Assembly: GCF_032062135.1 (NCBI RefSeq)
Contig: NC_092863.1
Span: forward strand, 18,372,580 to 18,436,579
Reading direction: 5' to 3'
DNA: 64,000 nt
Source: Pyxicephalus adspersus
Lineage: Eukaryota > Chordata > Amphibia > Anura > Pyxicephalidae
The position numbers and the translations under genes are program-made. Positions 1-12,739 of this stretch are shown piece by piece (positions within the stretch are counted from its first letter, which is position 1; every line of letters begins with the position of its first letter). A model generated the notes under the pieces. The model worked only from the letters and a program-made list of their open reading frames with translations. It was not told where the DNA came from and searched no databases.

Positions 1-1079
1 TCTGAAATGCAGGTAAAAAACAAAACAAAACTGCATACATATATTTAGCCTTGCATTTATTTATATGCTATAAATATCAAGAATGTTGCATATCATCAGT
101 CATTTATTGTAAATGCTGGAAAAGGGGGCAAACATGATGTCATGTAAAAACTCCCAACGTGGTATACCTGTTAAAGATCTGTGATGACATTGACTTTATG
201 GCTTTCATTCTGGAGCCCGCAGTGAAGGTGGTAACAAGTGGACAGTTAGGCATTAATTTTAAATCATTCAAGATTTGGTACTGGTAGTGCAGCTGCATCC
301 CACAATGTTCTTCCTGGATATCAAAAATCAGGAAGCAAAGAGTATAGGAGATAATATAGCTTGAGGCGATCAGGCTCTTTTTATGTTGAAAACAGAGGAA
401 GAACTGTGAGTTACATGCACAGTGAGGTTGCCCTCTGGTTATATTGTGTGGCATGAGTGTGTGAATATATAGATTAATACCTAACCTAATGCATGGTCTT
501 CCCTTGTCCCCCCCTAGAATTTTGGGGTGAACCCCAGACAAACTCATGTATAACGCAGTTACAATCCCCACTTATTGTGACCTACAGCAACTACTAGAAC
601 TGGGGACTGGCATTTGAAAACAGCATTTTAGGTTGGTTAGGTAAACCAATGTTGGACTTTTGTAAAGATAGACACCTATGAAAGCAGATTACCTGTAAGA
701 GAACACCAATGTAAACCTGCAGACCTCCAGTGATCAGTAGAAAACACCTATCTCTAAAATAAGTGTCCCACCCTTCTTCTGTCTCTTTTTGACTTGGTCA
801 CTCAGTTTGGAGAGTATGTCAGGCAAGAAATCACTTTCTTCTTGACTCCTGGACTCTTGGGGCACCATGATTATGTTATAAACCAAGGACAGTTCTATAG
901 AATCTGGAAATGTAATGGTGTATTGATTGGACCTATACATGAAAAAATGAAGATTGATATCCTGGCACTTTTGTACCTAGGCATTGTTGGCCTGTAGCTT
1001 CAATACTGGTTCTAAAACACTTTTATTTCTGGCTGCTAATTTCTTAAGATTTGTACAAAGTTGGTTCTCTGAATGTACA
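1..1079. other. Unassigned noncoding stretch
   Basis: I see no gene or recognisable repeat here. A 143-codon open frame on the minus strand (140-571) has no motif I recognise and no gene-like context. I treat it as chance. Confidence 0.5.
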
Positions 1080-1094
1080 TGACAATGCCAAACT

Positions 1095-1500
1095 CACATA
1101 ACCAGCCATTTAATCCATTTGAAGCCTGGGTTAGCTTCTATCCAGAATTGAGCATATGCTATTTTCAGGTTTGCTGTTTTCCTTTGCAAGTTTCTTACAA
1201 GGTTAATAGCACATGATAACGGAAGATCTGATGCCTGTAATGACTTGGCAACAATACATTTTTTAAGGATCTTCTCAAAAAACTGCAAATTGAATAATAT
1301 TTTGGGTCTCCAAATAGATAATGAGTAATGTGACTTACAAACGCTGTAACATACTGGCAAATCCACCTTGTGTCAGATAACTGCTTTAGTTCTTTTGGAA
1401 CAGTTCCTGGCAACTTTTTTTTTGCATTTGTATTAAAAAACTTGTACAGCTGAGCTGCTAACAGAATGGTATATTCTGCAGTTATGAGCAGAACTGATCT
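1095..1500 (-). pseudogene. hAT/ZMYM-like transposase relic
   Basis: Minus-strand translation in two frames gives a run typical of hAT-derived, ZMYM/TTF-type transposase proteins. First comes a tract ending KELKQLSDTRW (about 1413-1360), then a helical block with FNLQFFEKIL and LQASDLPLSCAINLVRNLQ (about 1300-1190). The two blocks lie in different frames, so at least one frameshift separates them. An upstream tract (ILLAAQLYKFF, near 1480-1440) needs a further one-base shift. No N-terminal zinc finger or C-terminal dimerisation block is visible. Family knowledge: an S-(D/E)-TRW block preceding an FEKxL...LQ block is common in this transposase lineage. This is a short, inactive remnant and the subfamily is uncertain. 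Confidence 0.5.
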
Positions 1501-2658
1501 GCCATTTAAATATTTTTTACACTGTCTACAACCACAAAATAAAAAATCTTATTTTCCTAGCTCAGTGATCTCTTCACCCCCTCCTGTTGCCAATTGGGAT
1601 TCCTGGTTATAGTGGAGATGGGGACCAATAATGGATGAAGGCTGTTTATCCTGTACCCTATGAATCTGAAAATATTAGGAGAATTAGAATAAAAGGAGCT
1701 TGCTGACTTGGATAACAGACAGTCTGGGTTTCAGGGCCTAACTCAGCTGGGGTTTGTATCAGCCCGGAGATCCGCACAAGTGCGTGTTGGGGAAGTTTAC
1801 CCATTAGCTGCTTCTATGTGGAGTATACGATCTGTCAGTGCTACAAGATTTGAGGCTGACACACAGGAAGAATCACTGCAGCCTATTATCCATAGAGGTA
1901 CAGTAATATTGAGAAAATGCCTGCTAACTAGCTTAAAGGATGAAGAAATTGAGAGGCTTATGCCCATCCTGGTGTGTTGTCCCCATGACCTACAGATCGT
2001 TGGCTGTCTGTCTTGGCATTCTTCATCCCATCACTTTTCTTTAAAAGCAGTTTGATATCTTGTGCAGTTTATTTCATGCAGGACAGGACAAATATTCTAT
2101 AAAATTGTAAAAGAAATGTTAGATAGTACACAACCAAATTAGGAACTAAGCAAGGCTCAAATTAATAGGCTTCAGGAAAGAATGAATATCCCGCAACCTA
2201 TAAAGTTACGTATACTGCACAGGAACACTAACCATCACACTAATACTGACACAAGTTAAACTTATGGTACACTGTCTCTAATTTTAATTCTGCCTCTCTC
2301 ATTCAAGGATTGGAAAGCCTGTAGCTGTGGGGTTGTTGATTGAGCAGAAGTAATTTTCCAGGTACAGGGGCAATTACAGAAAAAAAGAGAACTCCCCTTT
2401 CACCAACCACTTTCTTTAGTTACAGGTCCCTCCTTTGCCCAAGTACATTCCAAAAAAATCATCAAGGACTTATGAAAGCACAGTCCATAAATGCTTACAT
2501 TTTTGCTGATGGCTTTATGACTTAAAAATGATATTGATTACTGGAATGAGCTTGGGGCAGGGAAAGATTGGGTGAAAAAAAGACCATTATCACAAAGTTA
2601 AACTTTAATGCTATCCCCTGCCTGGCATGTATGTGTTTTTTCTTAGCTTCCCTGTTGC
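1501..2658. other. Unassigned noncoding stretch
   Basis: Nothing recognisable. Open frames here, the longest about 115 codons at 1708-2055, carry no known motif. Confidence 0.4.
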
Positions 2659-3146
2659 CTAAAGAGGAACTAAACCCAAAAGTGCCTAAAACAAAAAAAA
2701 TCCACTTACCTTTAACCCCGCAGGGCAGTCCGATCCATCCAGGGGTCTCTTCCTATGGGTTCCACATCTTCCCGTCATCAGTCCATGAGCCGCCATCTTT
2801 GTTTCTTCTTCCGGGTTCGTCTTCCAATGACACCTGACCCAGGCGCAAGATCGGCGTAGATTGGAAGAAAAACTTGCAGATCTCACTGCGCATGCGTGAG
2901 ATCAGCAAAAATTTTTTTGCCCACAAAAAGGCTCCTTCTGCGCATGCCTGATGTAGGTATCCTGGGAGCCTTTGCGCTGCCATTCATTATTGACTGCCTA
3001 GGTGATTGAGAATTAGGTAGCAGTGCTGCGCTCTTTTTTTTTTTTTTTAAAAGAGTGTTGCACCTAAAAAGATTTTTACTTAACATAAAAGGGTTGTCTT
3101 TCTTTTTATGTAAAGTGAAATTTCTGGGTTTAGGTACGCTTTAAGC
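2659..3146. repeat. MITE-like element with GAACTAAACCC ends
   Basis: The left edge reads CTAAAGAGGAACTAAACCC. The right edge (about 3126-3143) is its near reverse complement, GGGTTTAGGTACGCTTTA, so the segment has terminal inverted repeats. There is no coding capacity. A related left end (TTTAAAGACCTAAACCC) occurs near 8083-8100. The right end has been used as the insertion site of the hAT element at 3147. The superfamily is not resolved. Confidence 0.55.
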
Positions 3147-3513
3147 CAGGGTTGTCAAACTCAAATACCTACTGGGCCAAAATTAAAAACTTGGACAAAG
3201 TCGTGGGCCAACCTTGAAATTTATTGAAAAAATTGAGGGGGGCTAAATCTTTTGAGTGGCCCACCGCTGGAACTCCCTCTTCATTGAAATAGCACTGCTA
3301 CTACAATTCCCTGCATTACTTGCATCCATAAAACAGTCCAATGCAGGGCCACGCATAGGCAGAGAGCCTTCTGGTCAATAGACATTGTTGTAGCAGTGCT
3401 ATTTCAATGCAGCGGCGGGTCAGCTGCAGTTCATATTTAGGATTCCTTTGGGGGCCAAAAAAAAGAATGTTGCGGGCCAGATTTGGCCCCTGGGTCAGAG
3501 TTTAACATCCCTG
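3147..3513. mobile_element. Non-autonomous hAT element, family A, copy 1
   Basis: A 367-bp element starts CAGGGTTGTCAAACTC and ends GAGTTTAACATCCCTG, which are imperfect terminal inverted repeats of hAT type. It is bounded by an exact 8-bp target site duplication, CTTTAAGC, at 3139-3146 and 3514-3521. Internally it carries the degenerate GGGCCAAAATTAA and GGGCCAGATTTG blocks shared with the copy at 28944-29454. It has no transposase ORF, so any movement would have needed a transposase from elsewhere. Eight-base duplications and CAGNG termini are the established hallmarks of hAT. Confidence 0.9.
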
Positions 3514-3521
3514 CTTTAAGC

Positions 3522-6500
3522 GATAGAAAATCCCAGAACTTCTGATTAGCAAGGAGCATCTAACCAATTTCTTGTGAATGCGCAGGGACAACATCAGTGA
3601 GAAGGTTTACATCAAGCTAGTCATATCATACAATCTGACTGTATAATCACCTTTAAATTAATTAAATCAATGCAATATAAAAGCTACCTAAAAATCTACT
3701 TTTTAAACATTCACTCAGGCCCTTTTTTTTACATAGAAATTGGTTGAATTAAAAGAGATTTTCCTATGATAATAAAAGGTGCATGGACACATAAATAGGG
3801 CACTGTGATCATTAAAATACGTTTAAATGCCTTTAAATATGTAATGCACAATTTCAACAATTCAGATGCATATAACATCTTTACAGATCCTATTTTGTAT
3901 AGATAGCCACTTTTAATATTTAGTGTAAATATTTTCCATTTCTTGTTCCGACATGATTCCTGAAATATCATTTACATATTCCTATCAGTTTTACTTCCAC
4001 TCCTAAAACATCCATGTTTCTGCTTTCCTTCCCCCATAGACTCCTATCCAGTGTCTCCTGTATTCTCTCCTTATCCACCTCACTCCCTCCCTCCTTCCTT
4101 CTCTCACATCAGGCGGAGTTTCCAATCCCCAGCTGAGAGACCTCATTCTTGTGTAGGAAAACACACACATAGCTTGTTAGGAAGAGGTGAGGATGGGCCA
4201 CACTGGAGAGATCTGTGACTTCCCTTTAGCACTCTAATAATCCCAGCAGGACCTGGGAGGAACAGGCAAAGCTTCTGCTCTCACACCATCTCCATGGTTG
4301 TGCCTGATGGATGCTCCATGATCATCACTCCAACTTTCTATCTGCTTATGGCTTGCAGGGGAACAAACCGCCTGTTGCTTATGAGTGAATCTGTGGGGGA
4401 CCAGATCTGAAAGACCTCTGTTCCTAAGGACCGCATAAGAATATCTAGGTAATGCACAATTCTCTTTGTTACTTATTCGCATTTGTCCACTTATAGAGAT
4501 TTCATAATTAGTGCATGAAATGCCGACATGAGTAAGTCATTGTTCATGCAACAATTCCCATGGTGCACATTATAATCCATTGCTTGATGGGTTGTCTAAG
4601 TGATGTTATTCCGAGTGATGGGAATTCCCCAAGGGATTGTTTCAACAGACTTGAGGTGCGATTAGTCTTTCAGAGGTTAACTATCATGTATGCATGGAAG
4701 GCAGTGCAAGGGACCATCATTCCATGAACAACCAATTCCCACTGTTTACAAATCCAAGTAACGGAAATCAAATTTGAAGATTTGTTTTTATAGACTACTG
4801 CACTTGATTTTGACACTTTCAGCTAAGTGAACCCCAATAGCTTAGCTAACCTATTCATGCAAACAGGATCTTAAAGTAGAGAAACATTTCATTCATTTGA
4901 AAAACAAAACCTGATTGGCTTCAGTAAACGACGTCTCTACTTTTGCTTCTGTGAATGACAGTTTCCCTTGTTACTCCAGGTTTTATTAAATCAGAATGAC
5001 ATAGTAATAGCTCATTATATATCTCTGTACTGTTGCAAAATATTACCCCCTCTTAAATACACACTTTTGTGAAGAGTATAAAAAAATAATGGTTGTTTTG
5101 CATGTAGTGTCCAATAAGGTTTTGCCTTTTATTCATTGCGAAAAAGAAACAAGACATCTAAATGGTTGCTATAGTTAGCTCCGCATTTTCTCCTATTTTC
5201 CGACATTCTTCCAGGGTGTGCCCTAAGCCTGGGATTGTACACTCAGACTTATCAGACTTTTACGAAGAATCAAATAATAAAAAGGTTTTAAAATAGTCAT
5301 CTTGTATTTTTTCATCCCTGGACCACTGTTGCAGGAAACGGTGAGAGTTAATCCTACAGCCGAGTCAGGAAAAAAGCAAGCAGCCATCGAACCACTAAAT
5401 ATCCAATTATACATTAATGAATCCATCAACCTGTCAGTGGTTCCTGGCTTTTACAAATCACAGTGATGAGCCATAGCAGGAAGGCTTTACTCATGTGTAA
5501 AAAAATAAAAAAGGAGAAGGGAACATATCTAAATGCATTAAAGAGCAGGTTAGTGTTAATATTATAATTTGTAAACTAATGCAAACTAATCAACTAAAAG
5601 CTTATCCACCATACGTCATAACACGTAATATGCCTACCATCCCCTGTTAATTGCAGATTCTTCCCAGGCTACTCACTGTGACAGTTGGTGTAAAAACTTC
5701 TCCAGTTACTCCTCCCTTACATGTTTCCTGCATTCGTTCTTCTAATTCTTTACCGCAGTGCTTTTCTAAATCAGTCTTCAAATTCTGCTAAAGTATTTTT
5801 TTTAAGTGAACCTTTCCATAGTTTTTAAAGCCTGCATGAGTGAAATATTGTCACAATTTACATTACCAGCATCATTTTTCAAAGTCTACCTTGTAGGCCA
5901 ACATGACGTTATCAGCCTGCTGCAGGTAGAAGGAGCATTTTCTAAGTCCTCTTCTCCCCCATCTGCTCTGCCCAGCATCTTAGCCAAGAGAGTAGATAAG
6001 GATCCCAAGTGATGCTTTAACAAAATGTGGCATGGTCATTTTGTAAAGAAAGACAGTTTATTGGGTTGTTAGGAGGAAGACGATGCACACCAACCACATA
6101 GTCTTCCCAGCACTTACCCATGTGTTAAAAAGCTCTCCAAAGCACTTTTGTGAATATTCCTGACTCCACTATAATATGTTCCTTATTGGCACCATTTCAG
6201 TTAGTGGAGACTGGTGATCTGGTGCTTTATTCCAGGCCACCTACATACTATTCTTGCTGTGCCCATTGCCATGACATCACCACGCCATGGTTGTGTCTCC
6301 AGGACTCCACAGATGATCAGCCATTGGAACGTGTCCATATCACTAGTCAGAGTTTTGGATATCTAAATGGAGGTCTTCTACTGTTCAACATAAAAGAGAG
6401 TGGTTCAAAATATAGCTTTTTGCATATTTAGTTGGTTTTTGGGGCATTTTAATTAAGATTTATGTTTAATTGTTGCAGGCCCATCTGTTTTAACAGGTAA

Positions 6501-7200
6501 GGAAGATGTTTAGCTGTATACAGGACGCCTTGCTCATGGCATTTTAATGTTGGGAATGGTGGGAAAACAAAAATTTAGAGGGGCAAGCTTGTCAAAATGT
6601 GAAAGTCTCATTAGGTGAACATGCATATACTTAAAGGATGTGCCCACTAAAAATATTTTTTTATCTCTTTAGAAAACCTGTAAGATAATATGAAGCTTGC
6701 CATTGCTGATCCTACTCTGAATATATCAGTTGTCTGGCTGTTATGCTGTTCCAGTTGCTTCTTCAATACTTTCTGAATCAAAGGGGTTGTAACAAGTATA
6801 CTATTCTCTCCTTTCTGGGACTCTATATTGTGCTTTAATTTAAACATAACAGTTACATTTTATTTTAACCTTCAGCAATGGTATTTAACTAGGAGGTGTA
6901 ATTGACACAAATGAATACATGATTGTCCATATACAAGCAAAATAGTGCACTATGCCAATGAAATATAGCATTTTTCATGTGGCATAAAATACCTTTAGTG
7001 AAAGGTTAAGGATTTGTGTGCATGGCTTTAGGCTGAAATGTTGCATTGCAAATGGGCAGCATAGTGGCTGAATGATATGGCCTTGTAACACTAGGGACAC
7101 TAGCTGATCCAGAACCTAGCTTGTATCTGTAGAACAAAGGAGCAGCGGCACACTGATTAGGTCAACCATATGTTTTCCCATACTGTAAACATGTAATACT
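3522..7200. other. Unassigned noncoding stretch
   Basis: No gene, RNA gene or clear repeat boundary is recognised. The DNA is AT-rich with short homopolymer runs. Open frames are below 95 codons and motif-free. Confidence 0.4.
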
Positions 7201-7205
7201 GACAA

Positions 7206-7595
7206 TGTCAAGATCTGGATCCAACCCCTTGATTCTGTGGCTCTTTCCACTGAGCTACCTGAAGTGCTAGATAGCTCCTTGCCCAATCTCGTTCCTTGAT
7301 GCACCTTTCTTGATACCCAGATTCGAACTTCTTGTATCCCGCCTTTGCTGTTGCTGCTGTTGCATCACACCATTTTCTATCATTACTTGTGTACCAACCT
7401 TTGACTTCTGAATTACCAACCACTCTTATATCCTTTCTGCCTTAAGCGTGATATACCTAGATAAAAGCTTTTGCTTGATCCTGGTCTACGCTTCTGCTTT
7501 ACTCCTGTTCTGTTACAACTATCTGTGCAACAAACCCAGCAGACTTGCTTGTTCCTGCAGCTACTGGACTCCAAATCTGTTCCTGGGTGGTGACA
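7206..7595 (+). mobile_element. Solo LTR of a Ty3/gypsy-like retrotransposon
   Basis: A 390-bp LTR begins TGTCAAGATCTGG and ends GGTGGTGACA. It is flanked by an exact 5-bp target duplication GACAA (7201-7205 and 7596-7600). It shares its organisation with the 3' LTR at 24017-24307, including TACCTGAAGTGCT.GATAGCTCC near the start and TGGACTCCAA near the end. No internal region is present, which fits LTR-LTR recombination. The TG...CA boundaries and 5-bp duplication are standard for Ty3/gypsy. Confidence 0.85.
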
Positions 7596-7600
7596 GACAA

Positions 7601-8597
7601 CACATTTTTTTTACAACAGAGAATGACTGACTGAATAAAATGCCAGCCTTTGATCCCATTACTGGTATAAAGTTGAATATAAAAGACCAATAAAAATACA
7701 AATTCAGCACCTAAGTTTTTTTTTTATTTAATTGGTTGTGCAACTGGTTTTTAAATTTGCATTAAGTTCAATTTAAAATTCATTTAAGATCTTAAACTAT
7801 TGACATATTTTTAACAAGCATTAAAATAACAATTTCTCATGTACCACTCTAGCTGCTTATACTTTATATAATATATATTTTACATTTATATTATATTCAT
7901 ATTCAGAGATACCCAAAAATAATATTAAGGAGTCTAGTTCCAATCTGCTGTGTACTTACATTAGATATCAGGCAAGATCTGCTCTTACAGAAAAAAAAGT
8001 CTGAAATCTTTGAGTCTCTGGTGAACTTTGAAGACTAATATCTTCACAATGCCCTTAGCAACAAAGGTGAATTAGGACTTGTTTTAAAGACCTAAACCCA
8101 AAACACAGTCCCCACATGCAATGTCTCCTTTCTCAATAAAATTAAATCCTTGGCTCCTGGTGGCTTTTTGTGTAAGATTGACACTGTACAGTGCATGCGC
8201 CATATAATGTAGCGCTCGGCTCTGTGTGCAGAAGTGCCACACACAGCGCCAGCCCTGGAGACAATGCAACTCCTGCACACGTGCAGGACTTGCATCATCA
8301 GTGGCCATCAATACCTTAAGCAGGTCACCATCTTCACGGAAGTTAGCTGTGTAGCTGGCATCGAAGATGGCACCTTCCAAGGATGCATTGATAGCAGGTC
8401 CTGAATTATCGCCGCAGGGTAGCTGCTCGTAGGTAAATATGTGCAAAATCATCAAATATGCTGTAAACTATGGCAGATGCTTACCACTCACCAAGGAGTT
8501 TAGTTCTGCTTCAGGTGTTTTTTACTTTAGAATGTTTAAATCATTTACAGTGCACAGGCTCAATGTGTTGGAAATGGGCAAAGGTTTTGCACAAACA
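7601..8597. other. Mostly unassigned, partial repeat end
   Basis: AT-rich DNA to about 8050. A repeat end resembling the left end of the 2659 element then occurs near 8083-8100. A 123-codon minus-strand open frame at 8084-8455 has no recognisable motif and begins inside repeat-like sequence, so I do not call it a gene. Confidence 0.35.
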
Positions 8598-8790
8598 ATT
8601 AAGGTGCATGTAAAGACAAACTTTTTTAGTTTTGGATAGTGTAGAAATTTTTTATTTCAGGTTGTTTTTTCATTGGGGAGATCTACCTTACTATTTGTTC
8701 TTGTTTGTCTCTGGGACAGGAAGAAAACCTAAATTCTAGACAGGAAACCTTCTATTGGGGACCAATTTGTTGGTGACAGCTAAAATGTGA
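8598..8790 (+). repeat. Fragment of a dispersed repeat
   Basis: The block starts TTAAGGTGCATGTAAAGACAAAC, continues through TTTTAGTTTTGGATAGTGTAGAAA and ends around a GGGACAGGAAGAAAACC block. I recognise this as a common amphibian-type interspersed repeat, from memory and not verified. The superfamily is unknown and there is no coding content. Confidence 0.35.
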
Positions 8791-8829
8791 AATGCCATTT
8801 TTAGGAAGATCACTTTGTATTGCATCTCT

Positions 8830-9242
8830 AAAAGTAAAATTCCCCTATATAATACTCATACTAATATATATACTGTAAAATAAATGTTCTTGAAAACAAT
8901 GTACTGCTTTTACACATAAAAATCCAATGTATTGCATTCAATACAGTTATTTTGTATTGAATGCAAAACAAATGGATTTTGAATTTCCCGCCCCGGCCAG
9001 CTGGGTCGTCCACAGGCACCCAGGTCACCGGGAACTCCCCAGTGACTCATCGTATGCAAAAGCAGGAAGAAGAAAGAAGGAGAATTGCGGCGCTGGATGG
9101 CGCCGGACCCAGGCGGATGAGGTAAGTGCTCTATTTTCTAACCTTCCCCTAGGTGTTACAACCCCGACAGTGACTTGGGGTTGCCACTTGTAGCAACTTT
9201 TTTCTACCCCGAGTCACACTCGGGGTTACCGCTAGGGAGGTT
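8830..9242 (+). repeat. MITE-like element with GC-rich core
   Basis: The AT-rich left half contains TACTGTAAAATA and AACAATGTACTGCTTTTACACATA. The GC-rich right half ends CTCGGGGTTACCGCTAGGGAGGTTAA. Both modules recur at 23453-23788, where the CTCGGGGTTACCGCT block precedes the AT block. A 14-bp perfect hairpin (8932-8945 with 8953-8966, 7-base loop) sits in the left half and extends imperfectly to about 8919-8981. The terminal GGTTAA suggests a TTAA-targeting element. The left boundary is not clear. Confidence 0.5.
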
Positions 9243-10108
9243 AAAAAAAAAACCCAGATAGGAATTGTAACCCAAAACTTAAAAAAAGGTTTTTATTACA
9301 CACTTTAGGTACACATAAGTTTTGATACACACTTTAGGATGACACAAATCATAATCAAACATTTATCCACGCTATATATATTATTTTAATGTAGCTTTAA
9401 AGAACACTGGAAACTGAACAAAATTGTCATTCATTACAACATTTTACTGTGGTGTTGTCAAACAATACAAAAATACCTAAACTTTGTAATATCCTATTAA
9501 GCAAAGGAAGCTACCAGATAGTTATTTTCACCTATTTTATTTTAGCACTGGAACATTTTTAGTTAAACCTATCGGATTGCATGGGGATATAAAAAGAGTT
9601 CAATTAACAGGTATGAAGCATACATTAGCAATATTTGCAGACTTGTTATTTCTTACTGACTTACATACATTCCTCTCTAGTTTAGTGTCAGATCTTGAGG
9701 TGTATTTTTATTTTTGCACCTTTCTGTGATATTCAAGTTAAAATAAGACTTTATTCTGTTAAACGTTTGCTTCTAAAGCCATTTCCAGGACCAACTTCAT
9801 TAAGACTACAGCACTATAAAACATGACTTCACAAATTTATGTGTATCATTAGGTCTTGTGATTTTAAAAATGTTAATATTATTATTAAAGCAAATACATT
9901 TGCATTCTTCTTGAAAATGTTTGGTTTGACACTACACTTGATGTCTTTGATCAGTCCATCATAGACAATAGTGTTCAGATGGAATATCCATAAGGTTTCA
10001 TTTTTGTAAAGTATTGTGAATCTAAGGTAATTTCATTTGATTACTTGTTCTGCAGTGTTTGCTGATAGTTGGCGAGGGTCTTTAATATGTTGCAGAAAAT
10101 GCTTAGAC
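9243..10108. other. Unassigned noncoding stretch
   Basis: AT-rich sequence without recognisable genes or repeat boundaries. Confidence 0.4.
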
Positions 10109-10380
10109 CAGTGATTCTCAATAGAGGTTCTGTGGAACTGTAGGATCCCTCTAGAGGTTGCTAGAGGCCCCTTGAACAATAGGCAAATTTTGCCTTTCGG
10201 GTAAGTTTAAGTGACACCAATCATCCTTTTGGCTATCTGTAAGGATGGCAAATTTCCCACGGACAGCAATGTATTACCCAATTTCCCACTGACCACCAAG
10301 CCAATGTACTGTGAGCTGTGGATACAGTAACTGCAGAGGTTTCCTGAAAAGTTTTTTTAAGGATTCCCCCTATATAAAAA
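10109..10380 (+). mobile_element. hAT-like fragment, family B
   Basis: The left end reads CAGTGATTCTCAATAGAGGTTC, a hAT-type terminus. Downstream is ACCACCAAGCCAATGTACTGTG, which matches the fragment at 19624-19725 (ACCACCATGCTAATGTGCTGTG). The right terminus is not recognisable and no target duplication was found, so it is probably truncated. Confidence 0.6.
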
Positions 10381-10592
10381 GCATTGAAAAGGGCCAATCT
10401 AGTAACACCTTGTTTAATATTTGACTGTTTAAAAACTGCTAAAAGGTCTGAATATTTTGTTCCATTCTGTCATTAGCAGAATAATATACTCTTACCCAGA
10501 CAGCTAGATTCTACCCTACACTCTGAAATGTCTCTCACTTTTCTTTGAATAAATATCCTAATTTTAGCTCTTTTATTTTTTTGCTCTTTACT

Positions 10593-10724
10593 AGTATTGA
10601 GCGAACCCGAACTGTAAAGTTCGGGTCTGTACTGAACTTTGCGATTTTGAGTACCCGGACCCGAACCAGCACTTTGAGCCGAACCCGGCAAAGCCGAACT
10701 TCCAGGTGTTTGCTCATCCCTACT
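10593..10724. mobile_element. Short MITE with GAGCGAACCCGAAC end
   Basis: A roughly 132-bp unit has imperfect terminal inverted repeats: AGTATTGAGCGAAC at the left, and the reverse complement of the right end reads AGTAGGGATGAGCAAAC. The interior is rich in inverted TTCGGGT/ACCCGAA words. No convincing target duplication was found, so the superfamily is open. Confidence 0.55.
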
Positions 10725-12119
10725 CTTAACCCTATACTTTTACTGTTATCTTCTCTTTTCTTATCTATTTTCAACACTCTTCTTTTCCCTCTTTGTTCTA
10801 ACACCTATTTTTGCCGTTTCTCTTTGGCAGCCAATTCCTTCTGTAGGCGCACAGAGTTACACTCTACTTACAGCAAACACTTTATAACATCAGATCCATA
10901 TTGGCTTTATTAAGGCCTGTTCCAATGCTTTTTGATGTAAGGCAAGAATTATTGAATTAGATATACCTGACTGCATTGTGATATCATCATGCTTTACAGT
11001 AATATTTCACTTGGTAGCCTAATAGGCAGCCGTTTTCTTTGTCAGTGCTTACAGAAAGTTCTGCAAAAAGTGAACAGTTAGGAATATATATGACTCCCCA
11101 GTGCACAATCAATGGTCAATAACTTTGGTTAGGTCTGGTTATGTTTTTTTTTCCCTAGAGACCCAGTTATTTCTTTATTTGGCCCTACAATCTTGCCTTC
11201 TGCATATCATAGGTTATCAGTCATAGCCCACATGTAACCTCTGTCCTTCCTGTGACTGCCATATGTCACAACTCTATATCAATGGCTGGGAGAAGTGGCT
11301 GGAGATGAGGGCTTACCCAATGAATGTTTAATATCCCTATCAATAGCAGTGCTGTTTAGTCTGCATAAAATACCTGCCTTGAAAAAGATGTGTAATGGCT
11401 GATAAAAGAGATTATAAAGATACTACTATATTTACATATTCCCGAAAAGGAAAGGTTCATTTTAGGTCTTTATTCTTATATTGGAATTTGTCTAAAAAAA
11501 ATGCGAATTGAATTTATTTCTCTAACACATTCTGTCTCTGTTTATCTTACTTTGACATGAAATCAATAAAACATTTGTAAAAGAAAAACCAGATAAAGTC
11601 TCGGGTACAGCAAGTAATGGCAATAAAAACTGATTTTAAAGAACTAGGCATCTTATGTCCTGATTGCTTAGAAATGGGAACTAAGACATAAAGAACAAAT
11701 GGGGCATTTTTTGGCAATGGTAGATTTGGAACCATGCAGTCAACTGCATACTTAAACTGCTCTGGTTCATCAACACCCTATGTTTCTAAAGGAATCCTAA
11801 CAGTAATTCTAGTGTGATAATTAACCCCATTGCCTTAAATCACTAAGGTGTTTACTTAAATTGTGACTCCAAGCCTTCCTACAATGTAATTTTTCTAACG
11901 TTAGCTTAGCCCATAAACTTTTAGTGCCATATTTCCTTTTCCACAAAAAAAAAGCAAAAACAAAATAAAACAGTTCCACAAGTTACTTGTGCTTTATAGA
12001 AGTACTAGTGATCTGTGCTGGAAGCCCAAAAGATATATTAGGCTGTGGGTGATACATTCCTTATGAATTTTTAAATAAAAAGAATATTAAGTGCCGTTAT
12101 AACCCTATTTGTGTCGATA
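10725..12119. other. Unassigned noncoding stretch
   Basis: No gene or clear repeat recognised. Upstream flank of LRRC3C. Confidence 0.4.
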
Positions 12120-12739
12120 ATTGTACCATGAATTCTAAAGGGCTCGTTAAGAAAAGATGGAAGCAAAAGAAGCAGCCAGCTGCTTTACTGCTTTGTTTTC
12201 TTCATGTGAATGATAGGTTTCATTTATCTGTATGGATAAATGTAGCTGTCATTCAGACTCAGCTTGCCTGAGAACAAGAACAGATATCGTTGTACATGGG
12301 GATTAATTTCTTGACTATTATCACCCATCGTACATTAACTTCTGGAGTGGCAGTCCAAATGAGTTACTGCATATCCAATTTCCTTGTACCAGGCTGGGGA
12401 GGGACTATGTGTGATAAATGTGATATATTTTTATATATATCACATTGCATATGCTGATAACCTGATGTACTGATCAGTTATTAAAACTTCAGAGGGGTGA
12501 AGCAAGGCTGTGTTGTGGTTATATAATATAAAACCTACCTCTACATAATCATGTTGTCAGTTGCCGTTGGTGCTTGAAAATACTTAATACATATTTCCCC
12601 TCCTGGAAAAATATGTCTAGTCAAATCATTATATAGAAAATACTTGTATCTCATGCATCTGGTGGATGAAGGGACAACCTAACTGGATGTGCTCGGAGTG
12701 AGTGAGAAGCATGTGTTCGGATTGTTATGTATTACTAGA

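Noticed and set aside
140..571. 143-codon open frame on the minus strand
   Set aside because: No recognisable domain, no gene-like context, and length attainable by chance in a window of this size.
1708..2055. 115-codon open frame on the + strand
   Set aside because: No motif and no splice or gene context.
8084..8455. 123-codon open frame on the minus strand
   Set aside because: Starts and ends in repeat-like sequence and shows no domain.
10109..10380. Complete hAT element with both ends
   Set aside because: Only the left terminus is clear; no right terminus or 8-bp duplication was found.
10545..10913. 122-codon open frame rich in S, T and R
   Set aside because: Read through the short inverted-repeat element at 10593-10724; low complexity, not a gene.
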